From: Bacillota bacterium
Lineage (GTDB): Bacteria > Bacillota_E > Symbiobacteriia > Symbiobacteriales > Symbiobacteriaceae
NCBI GenBank assembly: GCA_003242675.1
Contig: QGVE01000048.1
Span: 1 to 17,747 of the forward strand
Length of the DNA: 17,747 nucleotides
Direction of reading: 5' to 3'
In this document: piece after piece, positions 6,634 to 13,236 of the stretch
How the letters are laid out: each line of letters begins with the position of its first letter
Position numbering within the stretch: position 1 is the stretch's first letter
Position numbers and translations under genes: made by a program
The notes under the pieces: generated by a model
Database searches by the model: none
What the model was told of the DNA's origin: nothing
The model's input: the letters and a program-made list of their open reading frames with translations, nothing else

Positions 6634-6846
6634 GAAAATCCGGCTGGCTAAACCCAGCAGGATGGTCTACTATGGGGGATGATGGTTTACGGCGGCCGTG
6701 GCGGCAGGGCTTCTGACCAGCTGGATAAAGACCCGCCGCTCTCCGCCGGCCGGGCCTGCGCGGTTATTGGGTGGAGCGACCGTAACCTGACGGCCAATTC
6801 TGCCGTTAAATTAACTAGCAAGGGAGCCAAGGGGGTGTCACACGAC

Positions 6847-7407
6847 ATGCGCAGACGTGCCTGGGTGCGCGCCGCAGCCCTCGCGCTCAGCGCCGCGCTG
6901 ATCCTCGCCGGGTGCGGCTCCGGGGCGACCCCTGAGCCCACGCCGCCGCAGCAGTCCGAACCGCAGCCGACGCCGAAGACGCCGCAGGAGCCCGACACGC
7001 CCTCGCCGTCCGACGCCCCCGAAAAGCCGGAAGAACCGGATCTCCAAATTCCGGAGCTCCCCGGCGACATGGAGGCGCTGAGAGAGGCGCTGCGGGCCCC
7101 GTCGCCCATCACGTACACCATCGTCATCGCCCACGACGCCCCCCGCGAGATGGACAAGACCGCCTATCTCGATCAGATGCTGGCGGAGAAGGGCTACCCC
7201 GGCAAGAACGAGATCCTGCTGGTCCTGTTCCCCGCGGACAACTACAACATCCGCTTCGCGATGGGCGCCCTGGTCTTCGACCGCAAGATCACCCTGCCGC
7301 AGATGCTGGAGCTGGTGCAGACCCAGTACCTCACCCGGTCCCGCCAGGGCGATCCGGCCGGGGGCCTGGCCGCGCTGATCAACGCCATCAACCAGCAGGC
7401 GAGGTAG
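6847..7407 (+). CDS. Lipoprotein with TPM-like domain
   Basis: This 186-aa secreted lipoprotein starts with a basic n-region and hydrophobic core ending in LILAGC; the lipidated cysteine is residue 23. A linker of about 45 residues rich in Pro, Glu, Thr and Ser follows. The C-terminal domain (about 87-182) resembles the TPM domain (PF04536; YgcG-like). It has 'TYTIVIAHDA', a helix, then 'KNEILLVLFPADNYNIRFAMG', a helix, and 'RSRQGDPAGGLAALINAI', which parallels the TPM pattern of 'NGvLlllap.dr.vrie.Gyg...' and 'GdyaaGl.agv.al'. The exact role of TPM domains is unsettled. The start is ATG 6847, since AAGGGGGTG lies 9 nt upstream; GTG 6835 in the same frame is the alternative. The gene is monocistronic and followed by a strong terminator. 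Confidence 0.8.
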   Translation: MRRRAWVRAAALALSAALILAGCGSGATPEPTPPQQSEPQPTPKTPQEPDTPSPSDAPEKPEEPDLQIPELPGDMEALREALRAPSPITYTIVIAHDAPREMDKTAYLDQMLAEKGYPGKNEILLVLFPADNYNIRFAMGALVFDRKITLPQMLELVQTQYLTRSRQGDPAGGLAALINAINQQAR

Positions 7408-7427
7408 CTTCCGCCATTCGTGCGCAC

Positions 7428-7475
7428 ACAAGACCCCGGGAAAGGGCGAGTGCCTTTCCCGGGGCTTGTTTGTTG
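7428..7475. terminator. Strong bidirectional terminator
   Basis: A perfect 12-bp stem, CCCCGGGAAAGG (7434-7445) with CCTTTCCCGGGG (7453-7464), has a 7-nt loop. The stem is extended by ACAAG/CTTGT across a one-base bulge. A T/G-rich tail (TTGTTTGTTG) follows on the plus strand. It sits between the converging lipoprotein and uracil permease genes. Confidence 0.85.
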
Positions 7476-7485
7476 CCTGTCTCCG

Positions 7486-8718
7486 CTAGTCGTCGCCGGC
7501 GATCAGCACCGGCTCGGGCTCCCGGACGGGCTCCTCCGGGATCAGCTTGTTCAGCACCACGCCGGCCAGGGCCGAGAGCGCCATGCCGCTCAGCTGGAGG
7601 CCGCCCGGCAGGGGCAGCGCGGCGCCGCCGATTCCCAGCACCAGCACGACGGCGGCGATGACCAGGTTGCGGCCGCTGGTGAGGTCTACCCGGGCCTCGA
7701 CCACCTGGCGGATGCCGATGGAGGTGATCATGCCGAAGAGGACGATCGAGATGCCGCCCATCACCGGCGCCGGGATCGCCTGCAGCAGCGCCCCCAGCTT
7801 GCCGATGAACGCCAGGGCGATGGCGAAGACGGCCGCGATGCGGAGGATGCCGGGATCATAGACGCGGGTGACGGCCAGCACGCCGGTGTTCTCCGAGTAC
7901 GTGGTGTTCGCCGGGCCGCCCAGCAGGCCGGCCAGCGAGGTAGCCAGGCCGTCGCCGATCAGCGTCCGGTGCAGGCCCGGGTCGCGGATCAGGTCCTTGC
8001 CGATGACCGCGCCGTTGGTGGTGATGTCGCCGATGTGCTCCACCATCGTCACCAGGGCCAGAGGGGCGATCGCCAGGATGGCCGAGAGGCTGAACTTCGG
8101 GGCCATCACCGGCGGCAGCGCCACCCAGGGGGCCTGGGCCACGCTCGTCCAGTCGACGAGTCCGAACGCCACCGCCGCGGCGAAGCCCACCAGGAGGCCG
8201 CACATGATCGGCAGCAGCCGGAGGAAGCCCCGGGCGTAGACCGCCACCAGCACCACGGCCAGCAGCGTGACCAGCGCCACCGGCCAGTGGGCGGACGCCA
8301 TGTTCACCGCCACGGGCGCCAGCGTAAGGCCGATGACCATGATCATCGGACCGGCGACGATGGGCGGGAAGAAGCTGCGGACCCGGTCGACGCCGAACAC
8401 GTAGATGAGACCCGCCAGGACCAGGTAGACGAGGCCGGCCACCACGATGCCGCCCGTGGCATACTCCAGCCCCTCCGTCTGCCCGACCAGCTGGATCGCC
8501 GCGATGAAGGCGAAGCTGGAGCCCATGAACACGGGGACCTTCCGCTTGGTAATCAGGTGGAACAGCAAGGTGCCGAGACCGGCCGTGAGCAGGGCGACGC
8601 TGGGGTTGAGCCCCGTCTGGATGGGCACCAGCACCGTGGCGCCGAACATCGCCGCCACGTGCTGCAAGCCGAGCAGGATCCGCTTGGCCGGAGAGAGCGC
8701 TGCCGTCGAACCCGCCAT
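7486..8718 (-). CDS. uraA: Uracil permease (NCS2 family)
   Basis: This 410-aa inner-membrane uracil:proton symporter feeds pyrimidine salvage. NCS2/UraA motifs are clear: 'GLQHVAAMFGATVLVP' near the N-terminus, 'VFMGSSFAFIAAI', 'MVEHIGDITTNGAVIG' (substrate-binding helix with the conserved E and H), and 'GGPANTTYSENTGV'. Around 12-14 hydrophobic segments span the length, and the protein ends in a short acidic cytoplasmic tail. The start is ATG 8718, with AGGGGGT 8-9 nt upstream. The gene is monocistronic, with a terminator downstream. Upstream is a PyrR-dependent attenuator, which supports pyrimidine rather than xanthine or urate as substrate. In many Firmicutes the equivalent gene is called pyrP. 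Confidence 0.93.
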   Translation of the reverse strand: MAGSTAALSPAKRILLGLQHVAAMFGATVLVPIQTGLNPSVALLTAGLGTLLFHLITKRKVPVFMGSSFAFIAAIQLVGQTEGLEYATGGIVVAGLVYLVLAGLIYVFGVDRVRSFFPPIVAGPMIMVIGLTLAPVAVNMASAHWPVALVTLLAVVLVAVYARGFLRLLPIMCGLLVGFAAAVAFGLVDWTSVAQAPWVALPPVMAPKFSLSAILAIAPLALVTMVEHIGDITTNGAVIGKDLIRDPGLHRTLIGDGLATSLAGLLGGPANTTYSENTGVLAVTRVYDPGILRIAAVFAIALAFIGKLGALLQAIPAPVMGGISIVLFGMITSIGIRQVVEARVDLTSGRNLVIAAVVLVLGIGGAALPLPGGLQLSGMALSALAGVVLNKLIPEEPVREPEPVLIAGDD

Positions 8719-8756
8719 CGCACATACCCCCTGATCATGATGTTCCTGCGACGCAT

Positions 8757-8790
8757 AAAAAAGGACCTCTTACCGGCGAGGCAAGAAGTC
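8757..8790 (-). terminator. Attenuator terminator of uraA
   Basis: On the minus strand GACTTCTTGCC (8790-8780) pairs with GGTAAGAGGTC (8774-8764) as an 11-bp stem that includes two G-U pairs, with a 5-nt loop and then TTTTTT (8762-8757). It lies 38 nt upstream of the uraA start. Its 5' arm can alternatively pair with the 3' side of the upstream PyrR hairpin, giving an antiterminator. Confidence 0.85.
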
Positions 8791-8831
8791 GCGTGGCAGG
8801 CACACCCGCATCAGGGCGCACCAAACCATGT

Positions 8832-8866
8832 GACCTTGCCAGCCTCACGGGACTGCCTTAAAGGTC
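8832..8866 (-). promoter_or_regulatory. PyrR-binding RNA hairpin (pyr attenuator) of uraA
   Basis: On the minus strand the leader contains AGTCCCGTGAGGCT (8854-8841), an exact match to the PyrR-binding consensus ARUCCNGNGAGGYU. It is enclosed by CAG/CUG and an outer GACCTT/AAGGTC stem. UMP-bound PyrR is known to stabilise this hairpin, which frees the downstream terminator. Without PyrR, the 3' side (GGCAAGGTC, 8840-8832) can pair with the terminator's 5' arm (GACTTCTTGCC). So uridine nucleotides are expected to shut off uraA. Confidence 0.88.
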
Positions 8867-8887
8867 GCCGGTATTCAGTTCCGGGTA

Positions 8888-8916
8888 AGTATAACACGAA
8901 TTGTCGCGGCTGAACA
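8888..8916 (-). promoter_or_regulatory. Putative uraA promoter
   Basis: On the minus strand TGTTCA (8916-8911), a 17-nt spacer and TATACT (8893-8888) form a plausible sigma-A promoter. The predicted start near 8881 is about 15 nt before the PyrR hairpin, the spacing expected for an attenuated leader. Confidence 0.55.
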
Positions 8917-8956
8917 GGGGAGTTTTCCCCTTTCGCCGGCAGATTTTTTTGTCGCC
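8899..8956 (+). promoter_or_regulatory. Two 0A-box-like sites upstream of spo0A
   Basis: AATTGTCGCG (8899-8908) and TTTTGTCGCC (8947-8956) share TTGTCGC on the plus strand. The Bacillus Spo0A box is TTTTGTCRAA, so the second site matches 8 of 10 positions and the first only 6. Both lie just upstream of spo0A, and the first falls in the spacer of the uraA promoter. Autoregulation is possible but unproven. Confidence 0.35.
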
Positions 8957-9019
8957 GCTGGAAGGTATTTCATGCCAGAAGTTAGCATTCTTTCCTCTCG
9001 GGAAGGAGGGGTCATCGAG

Positions 9020-9778
9020 ATGGCGGAAGGCCGGACCACCGTCGTGATCGCCAACGACAACCACGAGGAGCGCCAGCGGCTCGTGGACAAGTTCGACGGC
9101 ATGGCCGAGTTCACCGTGGTCGGCGAGGCGCGCCACGGCCTGGAGGCGGTGGAGCTGGTCCGGACCCTGCGCCCGGACCTGCTCATCCTGGACGACGTCC
9201 TGCCGCACCTGGACGGGCTCGGGGTGCTGACGGAGCTGGGGCTGGAGGAGCGGCCCCGCGTCCTGCTCTTGCTCTCCTGCGCGTCCGACGTGCTGGTGCA
9301 GCACTACTACCAGAAGGGGGCCAGCTACTGCCTCCTCCGCCCCTGCCAGCCGGATCTGGTCGCCGAGCGCGCCCTGCTCGTCTGCGGCCATCCGTCCGCG
9401 GCCCAGTCCTCCGGGCAGGCGCGCACGGTGCCCAGCGCCCGCACCATCGCCGAGCTCCTGCGCCGCACCGGCGTCCCGGCCCACCTGCAGGGCTACCGCT
9501 TCCTGAAGGACGCCGTCCAGTACGTCCTGAGCAACAACAAGACCACCTGCGGCATGACGAAGGAGCTCTACCCGCACATCGCCCGGCTCCACAACACCCA
9601 GCCCAACCGGGTGGAGCGGTCCATCCGCCACGCGATCGAGGTCGCCTGGGGGCGGGCCGACATCAACGACCTGCAGCGGCTGTTCGGCGCGACGGTGAAC
9701 CACGTGCGGGGCAAGCCGACCAACGCCGAGTTCGTGGCCATGCTGGCCGATCACCTGCGGGGAGCGGTGGGCTCCTGA
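9020..9778 (+). CDS. spo0A: Sporulation master regulator Spo0A
   Basis: This 252-aa protein has a receiver domain (about 6-125) and the highly conserved Spo0A DNA-binding domain (about 140-248). The latter is shown by 'GVPAHLQGYRFLKDAV', 'MTKELYPHIARLHNTQPNRVERSIRHAIEVAW' and 'KPTNAEFVAMLAD', so the identity is secure. The probable phosphoacceptor is D58 in LILDDVLPHLDGL. Three receiver positions differ from the standard set: the first acidic-pocket residue is Asn (ANDN, N12), the conserved Thr is Ser (S86), and the conserved Lys is Arg (R107). ATG 9020 is chosen because GGAAGGAGG is upstream and it gives a normal N-terminus; ATG 8972 in frame is the alternative. The gene stands alone, divergent from uraA and convergent with the oxidoreductase operon. 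It is not beside spoIVB, its usual neighbour. Confidence 0.96.
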   Translation: MAEGRTTVVIANDNHEERQRLVDKFDGMAEFTVVGEARHGLEAVELVRTLRPDLLILDDVLPHLDGLGVLTELGLEERPRVLLLLSCASDVLVQHYYQKGASYCLLRPCQPDLVAERALLVCGHPSAAQSSGQARTVPSARTIAELLRRTGVPAHLQGYRFLKDAVQYVLSNNKTTCGMTKELYPHIARLHNTQPNRVERSIRHAIEVAWGRADINDLQRLFGATVNHVRGKPTNAEFVAMLADHLRGAVGS

Positions 9779-9808
9779 GGAACCCCCGCTCCCTCCGCAT
9801 GTCTGCGC

Positions 9809-10363
9809 TCAGACCGCAAGGACCCGGCGTGCCTCTTCCATGCCCCGCGACAGGGCCTCCCGGTTGACGGGGATGAACCGGGCCTTGTCCTCCCCCATGA
9901 CCTTGGGCAGGACCTCCAGGATCGACTCCATCTTCACCATGGGCACCACCGCGAGCAGCGCGCCCAGGGCGATCATGTTGGCGAAGCGCACGTTGCCCAG
10001 TTCCACCGCGATGTCGGTGGCGGGCACGGGCACGACGGTGATGTCGGTGCGCTTCGGCCGCTCCGTGCAGAGGGAGGTGTTGACCACCAGCGTGCCCCCC
10101 GGCTGCACGGCCTTTTCGAACTTGTCCAGGGACGGCTGGTTCAGCACGATGCAGGCGGTGGGCTCCGAGACCAGCGGGCAGGCCACCGGCTGGTCGGAGA
10201 TCACCACCGAGCAGTTGGCCGTGCCGCCCCGCTGCTCGGGCCCGTAAGCCGGCACCCACGAGACGTGCTGGCCCTCCAGGTTCCCGGCGTAGGCGAGCAG
10301 CTGCCCGGCGGTGAGCACGCCCTGGCCGCCGAAACCGGCGATGAGAACCTCATGCGTGTACAC
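9809..10363 (-). CDS. korC: 2-oxoacid:ferredoxin oxidoreductase, gamma subunit
   Basis: This 184-aa protein is the gamma subunit of a cytoplasmic 2-oxoacid:acceptor oxidoreductase, which oxidatively decarboxylates a 2-oxoacid to acyl-CoA with ferredoxin as acceptor. The N-terminal 'EVLIAGFGGQGVLTAGQLLAYA' and 'WVPAYGPEQRGGTANCSVVIS' are signatures of the family, and 'ANMIALGAL' is typical of the middle. Length is normal. The GTG start at 10363 has GGAGG 9 nt upstream and overlaps the beta-subunit stop by 14 nt, so the genes are translationally linked. It is the last gene of the operon and converges on spo0A with only 30 bp between them and no clear terminator. The substrate (2-oxoglutarate or branched-chain) cannot be fixed by sequence reading. 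Confidence 0.9.
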   Translation of the reverse strand: MYTHEVLIAGFGGQGVLTAGQLLAYAGNLEGQHVSWVPAYGPEQRGGTANCSVVISDQPVACPLVSEPTACIVLNQPSLDKFEKAVQPGGTLVVNTSLCTERPKRTDITVVPVPATDIAVELGNVRFANMIALGALLAVVPMVKMESILEVLPKVMGEDKARFIPVNREALSRGMEEARRVLAV

Positions 10364-11111
10364 CGGCCAGCGCCTCCTTCGTCACGTCCTTGAATTCGCC
10401 GACGGGGAAGTAGGCGAGCACCTCGTTCAGCACGTACCGGTTGGCCTCGGCCGGGGTCACGCCCCAGTTGGTCGGGCAGTTGCCCAGCACCTCGACCATC
10501 GAGAACCCCAGGCCGTTCAGCTGCGCCTCGAACGCCTTGCGCAGGTACTGCTTGGTCTTCACGATGTTCGCGACGTCGGCGATGTGCGTCCGCGCCACGT
10601 AGGCCGTGCCGGGCATCTGCGCGAGCAGCTCGGCCATGCGGTACGGCCGGCCGTGCTCCTCCTGGCGCCCGTAGGGGGTCGTCGCGGTCACGGCGCCCAT
10701 CAGGGTCGTCGGCGACATCTGGCCGCCGGTCATCCCGTAGATGCCGTTGTTGTACATGATCGCGGTGATGCGCTCTCCCCGCGCCGCCGCGTGGATGATC
10801 TCGGCGGTGCCGATGGCCGCCATGTCGCCGTCGCCCTGGTAGGTGAAGACGAACAGGTTCGGCCGCGCCCGCTTCAGCCCGGTGGCCACCGCCGGCGCCC
10901 GGCCGTGGGGGGCCTGGACGAAGTCGGTCTCGAAGTAGTTGTAGGCGAGGACGGAGCAGCCGACCGAGGCGACGCCGACCGTCCGCTCTCGCAGGTTCAT
11001 CTCGTCGAGCAGCTCGGCGATGATCCGGTGCAGGACGCCGTGGCTGCACCCGGGGCAGTAATGGGTGACCACGGGCGACATCGACTCGGGCATGCCAGCG
11101 ATGCGCTTCAT
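10350..11111 (-). CDS. korB: 2-oxoacid:ferredoxin oxidoreductase, beta (TPP-binding) subunit
   Basis: This 253-aa subunit binds thiamine pyrophosphate and carries out the decarboxylation step. The TPP motif 'GDGDMAAIGTAEIIHAAARGERITAIMYNNGIYGMTGGQMSPTT' is complete (GDG...NN). 'HYCPGCSHGVLHRII' near the N-terminus and 'VGCSVLAYNYFETDFVQAPHGRAPAVATGLKRA' are family markers, with cysteines that in relatives hold a cluster or lie near the active site. The ATG start shares one base with the alpha-subunit stop (TGATG), so the two are coupled. Length is normal for the small two-domain beta subunits. Confidence 0.92.
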   Translation of the reverse strand: MKRIAGMPESMSPVVTHYCPGCSHGVLHRIIAELLDEMNLRERTVGVASVGCSVLAYNYFETDFVQAPHGRAPAVATGLKRARPNLFVFTYQGDGDMAAIGTAEIIHAAARGERITAIMYNNGIYGMTGGQMSPTTLMGAVTATTPYGRQEEHGRPYRMAELLAQMPGTAYVARTHIADVANIVKTKQYLRKAFEAQLNGLGFSMVEVLGNCPTNWGVTPAEANRYVLNEVLAYFPVGEFKDVTKEALAGVHA

Positions 11112-12178
11112 CAGGCCTCTCCTCCCATCCGCTCCTGAATTTGGCCCAGGATCTCCCGCGGGGTCGGTACCATGCCGCCGAGCCGTCCGTAGAAGTCCAC
11201 CCGGGCCCGGCCGAGGACGGCCAGCTTCACGTCCTCCACCATCTGGCCGCTGGACATCTCCACGTCGAGGAACCGCCGCACGCCCCGCTCAGCCAGCCGG
11301 GCGAGCCCCTCGTCCGGGAAGGGCCACAGGGTGATCGGCCGGTACAGCCCCACCCGCAGCCCCTGCTTGCGGGCCGCGTCCACGGCCGCGCGGGCGATGC
11401 GGGCCGTCGTGCCGTAGGCGACCACGACCAGCTCGGCATCCTCGCAGCGGTACTCCTCCCACCGCTTCTCCCGCTCCGCCATCGCCTTGAACTTGGCCTG
11501 CAGCACCAGGTTGTGGGCCTCCAGGTTCTCGGGGTTCAGCTCCAGGGAGGTGATCACCCGCTTCGGCCGGCCGGCCGCGCCGGTCAGGGCCCAGTCCTTC
11601 TCCATCTCCTTCGGCTGGACCGGCGGGAAGGTGACCGGCTCCATCGTCTGGCCCAGGAGCCCGTCGCCCACCAGGGCCACCGGGTTGCGGTAGGCGTCCG
11701 CCAGGTCAAAGGCCAGGATCGTCAGGTCCACCAGCTCCTGCACGGTGGAGGGCGCCAGGGCGATCATGTGGTAGTCTCCGTGGCCGCCGCCCTTGACGAT
11801 CTGGAAGTAGTCGCTCTGCGAAGGCTGGATGTTGCCGAGGCCCGGGCCGCCCCGCATGATGTTGACCACCACGCACGGCAGCTGCGACGCGATCATGTAG
11901 GAGATGCCCTCCTGCTTCAGCGAGTAGCCCGGCGAGGAGGACGAGGTCATCGCCCGGACGCCGGCGGCCGCCGCGCCGAGCAGCATGTTCACCGCGGCCA
12001 GCTCCGACTCCGCCTGCAGGAACGTGCCGCCGACCTCGGGCATGCGCCGGGCCATGTACGCCGGCAGCTCCGACTGCGGCGTGATGGGGTAGCCGAAGAA
12101 GAACCGGCAGCCCGCCCGGATCGCGGCCTCGCCCAGGGCTTCGTTGCCCTTCATCATCATGGTCGTGGTGGGTTCCAT
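11111..12178 (-). CDS. korA: 2-oxoacid:ferredoxin oxidoreductase, alpha subunit (KorA/VorB type)
   Basis: This 355-aa alpha subunit belongs to the group often annotated VorB (3-methyl-2-oxobutanoate) or KorA (2-oxoglutarate). Visible markers are '[34 protein letters not shown]', '[43 protein letters not shown]', '[21 protein letters not shown]' and '[18 protein letters not shown]'. The C-terminal transketolase-like domain holds '[38 protein letters not shown]'. The start is the ATG at 12178 ([18 protein letters not shown] start), 14 nt after the delta-subunit stop. The gene order delta-alpha-beta-gamma is a common one for this enzyme family. Which 2-oxoacid it prefers is not determined here. 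Confidence 0.92.
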   Translation of the reverse strand: MEPTTTMMMKGNEALGEAAIRAGCRFFFGYPITPQSELPAYMARRMPEVGGTFLQAESELAAVNMLLGAAAAGVRAMTSSSSPGYSLKQEGISYMIASQLPCVVVNIMRGGPGLGNIQPSQSDYFQIVKGGGHGDYHMIALAPSTVQELVDLTILAFDLADAYRNPVALVGDGLLGQTMEPVTFPPVQPKEMEKDWALTGAAGRPKRVITSLELNPENLEAHNLVLQAKFKAMAEREKRWEEYRCEDAELVVVAYGTTARIARAAVDAARKQGLRVGLYRPITLWPFPDEGLARLAERGVRRFLDVEMSSGQMVEDVKLAVLGRARVDFYGRLGGMVPTPREILGQIQERMGGEA

Positions 12179-12192
12179 CGGGCATCCCCCTC

Positions 12193-12414
12193 CTAGGCGG
12201 TCTTGTAGATGGTGAAGACGACCTCAGGGCAGACCAGGTAGCAGGCCCGGCAGCCCGTACACCGCTCCGGGGCGATGGCCACGGCCGCCCGGTAGCCCAG
12301 CGCGTTGATCTGGTTGCCCATGGCGAGCACCTCGCGCGGGCAGGCCTCCGTGCAGAGCTCGCAACCCTTGCACCGATCCTGATTCATCTCCAGCTTGATG
12401 CCGCGCAACCCCAT
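12193..12414 (-). CDS. korD: 2-oxoacid:ferredoxin oxidoreductase, delta subunit (2[4Fe-4S])
   Basis: This 73-aa ferredoxin-like subunit passes electrons from the TPP centre towards external ferredoxin. Two complete cluster motifs are present: [12 protein letters not shown] and [12 protein letters not shown], each CxxCxxCxxxCP. The ATG at 12414 is preceded by AAAAGGGGG; a longer frame runs upstream but overlaps the ATPase gene and is rejected. It is the first oxidoreductase gene, 41 nt after the P-loop ATPase gene and 14 nt before the alpha subunit, so all five genes look like one operon. Confidence 0.9.
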   Translation of the reverse strand: MGLRGIKLEMNQDRCKGCELCTEACPREVLAMGNQINALGYRAAVAIAPERCTGCRACYLVCPEVVFTIYKTA

Positions 12415-12455
12415 AACCCCCTTTTCCCGATCGTCGCCGCTGATCGCACGGCCGC

Positions 12456-13127
12456 CTACACCAGGACGGCAGGCTCGGCCTCCCAGGGCGGGCGCATGTG
12501 GAGCTTCAGCGGCAGGAGCGGCAACCCCGGCAGCGCCTCCGCCAGGTCGGCCCGCACGGCCGTCCAGCGCACGGGCAGGTCCAGCAGGCGGGCGGCCTCC
12601 TCCACCTGCCGGAGCCCCTCCAGAACGTGTTCCGGGCGGGTCAGCGGACCCAGGTTGGCGTTGTTCACCAGTCCGGTGAGGCGGACCCGGCCGATCTCCT
12701 CCAGCCAGCGGGCGTACTCCACGACCTGCTGGGGCGACCCCGTGTCCGGCCGGTACGGATTGACCACCATCAGCGCCTCGTACGTTCCCGGCGCAAGGCT
12801 CATGCTGCCCAGCACCCGGGCGCCCTCGCCCCCGCCGATGTCCGCGATCACCGGGCCGTCGTAGGCGGTCATGGCCTGCACCGCGCGGGCGGCGACCACC
12901 GGCAGGTCGGAGCGCCACAGGTCGCCCGCCGGCCGGACCACCTCGACGCCGGCCTTCGCCAGCTCGTCGGCGACGTCGCGCGACCGGTAATACGGCGTGA
13001 TGAAGTCGAGGTCCAGCAGCAAGGGGCGCTTTTGTTCAGCACACAGCGAAAGGGCGAAAAAAATAGCCACTTCGGTCTTGCCGGAACCGAAGTGACCCAA
13101 CAAGAGGATCCGGGCAGGCTGCAGCAT
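12456..13127 (-). CDS. P-loop ATPase of the MinD/ParA-like type, leading the oxidoreductase operon
   Basis: This 223-aa protein has Walker A GHFGSGKT (residues 11-18), 'LLLDLDFITPYYRSRD' (about 37-51) in the Walker A' position, and 'VIADIGGGEGARVLG' (about 93-107) as Walker B. 'ALMVVNPYRPDTGS' and 'GLVNNANLG' resemble later nucleotide-contact segments of the CobQ/MinD/ParA superfamily. No cysteine pattern for a metal site stands out. ATG 13127 is chosen because GGGGGG lies about 8 nt upstream and the P-loop then starts at a normal distance; ATG 13151 has a poor ribosome binding site. It precedes the ferredoxin-like subunit by 41 nt, which suggests a role with the oxidoreductase, perhaps assembly or cofactor insertion. 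That role is inference. Confidence 0.85.
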   Translation of the reverse strand: MLQPARILLLGHFGSGKTEVAIFFALSLCAEQKRPLLLDLDFITPYYRSRDVADELAKAGVEVVRPAGDLWRSDLPVVAARAVQAMTAYDGPVIADIGGGEGARVLGSMSLAPGTYEALMVVNPYRPDTGSPQQVVEYARWLEEIGRVRLTGLVNNANLGPLTRPEHVLEGLRQVEEAARLLDLPVRWTAVRADLAEALPGLPLLPLKLHMRPPWEAEPAVLV

Positions 13128-13236
13128 GACTGATCCCCCCAGGTTCATCATACCCGCTGCGCACGAACGGGGGGTATCGGTACTTGGGTTTAGACAGAAA
13201 GCACTATCAGGACAGCCTGAAAATTGAGACCGGGAC

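Larger units (their letters stand above)
6392..6846. other. 455-bp gene-free divergent intergenic region
   Basis: No convincing gene is present. The stretch separates the divergent starts of the P-loop/Asp23 gene and the lipoprotein gene. It holds a 17-nt GC palindrome (6593-6609), a CRP-like inverted repeat (6618-6633), a possible weak promoter (TGGCTA, 17 nt, TACTAT at 6669-6674), and a short AT-rich palindrome GTTAAATTAAC (6805-6815). An in-frame ATG at 6679 would extend the lipoprotein by 56 codons but would bury its signal peptide, so this part is treated as untranslated. Confidence 0.5.

Noticed and set aside
6640..6656. Possible second sigma-54 promoter (TGGCTAAACCCAGC)
   Set aside because: The GG-to-GC gap is 9 nt rather than the required 10, and the -24 element is poor.
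6679..6846. N-terminal extension of the TPM-like lipoprotein
   Set aside because: It would place 56 residues before the signal peptide, which is incompatible with a lipobox at the normal distance.
7420..8913. A 497-codon open frame on the plus strand
   Set aside because: It runs antisense through uraA and its attenuator and is dominated by H, D, Q, R and G; it is a shadow of the permease gene.
8972..9019. Longer start for spo0A at ATG 8972
   Set aside because: It adds 16 residues not typical of Spo0A, while ATG 9020 has the stronger GGAAGGAGG ribosome binding site. It cannot be fully excluded.
9801..9814. Hairpin GTCTG/CAGAC between spo0A and korC as a terminator
   Set aside because: The stem is only 5 bp and no T run follows on either strand.
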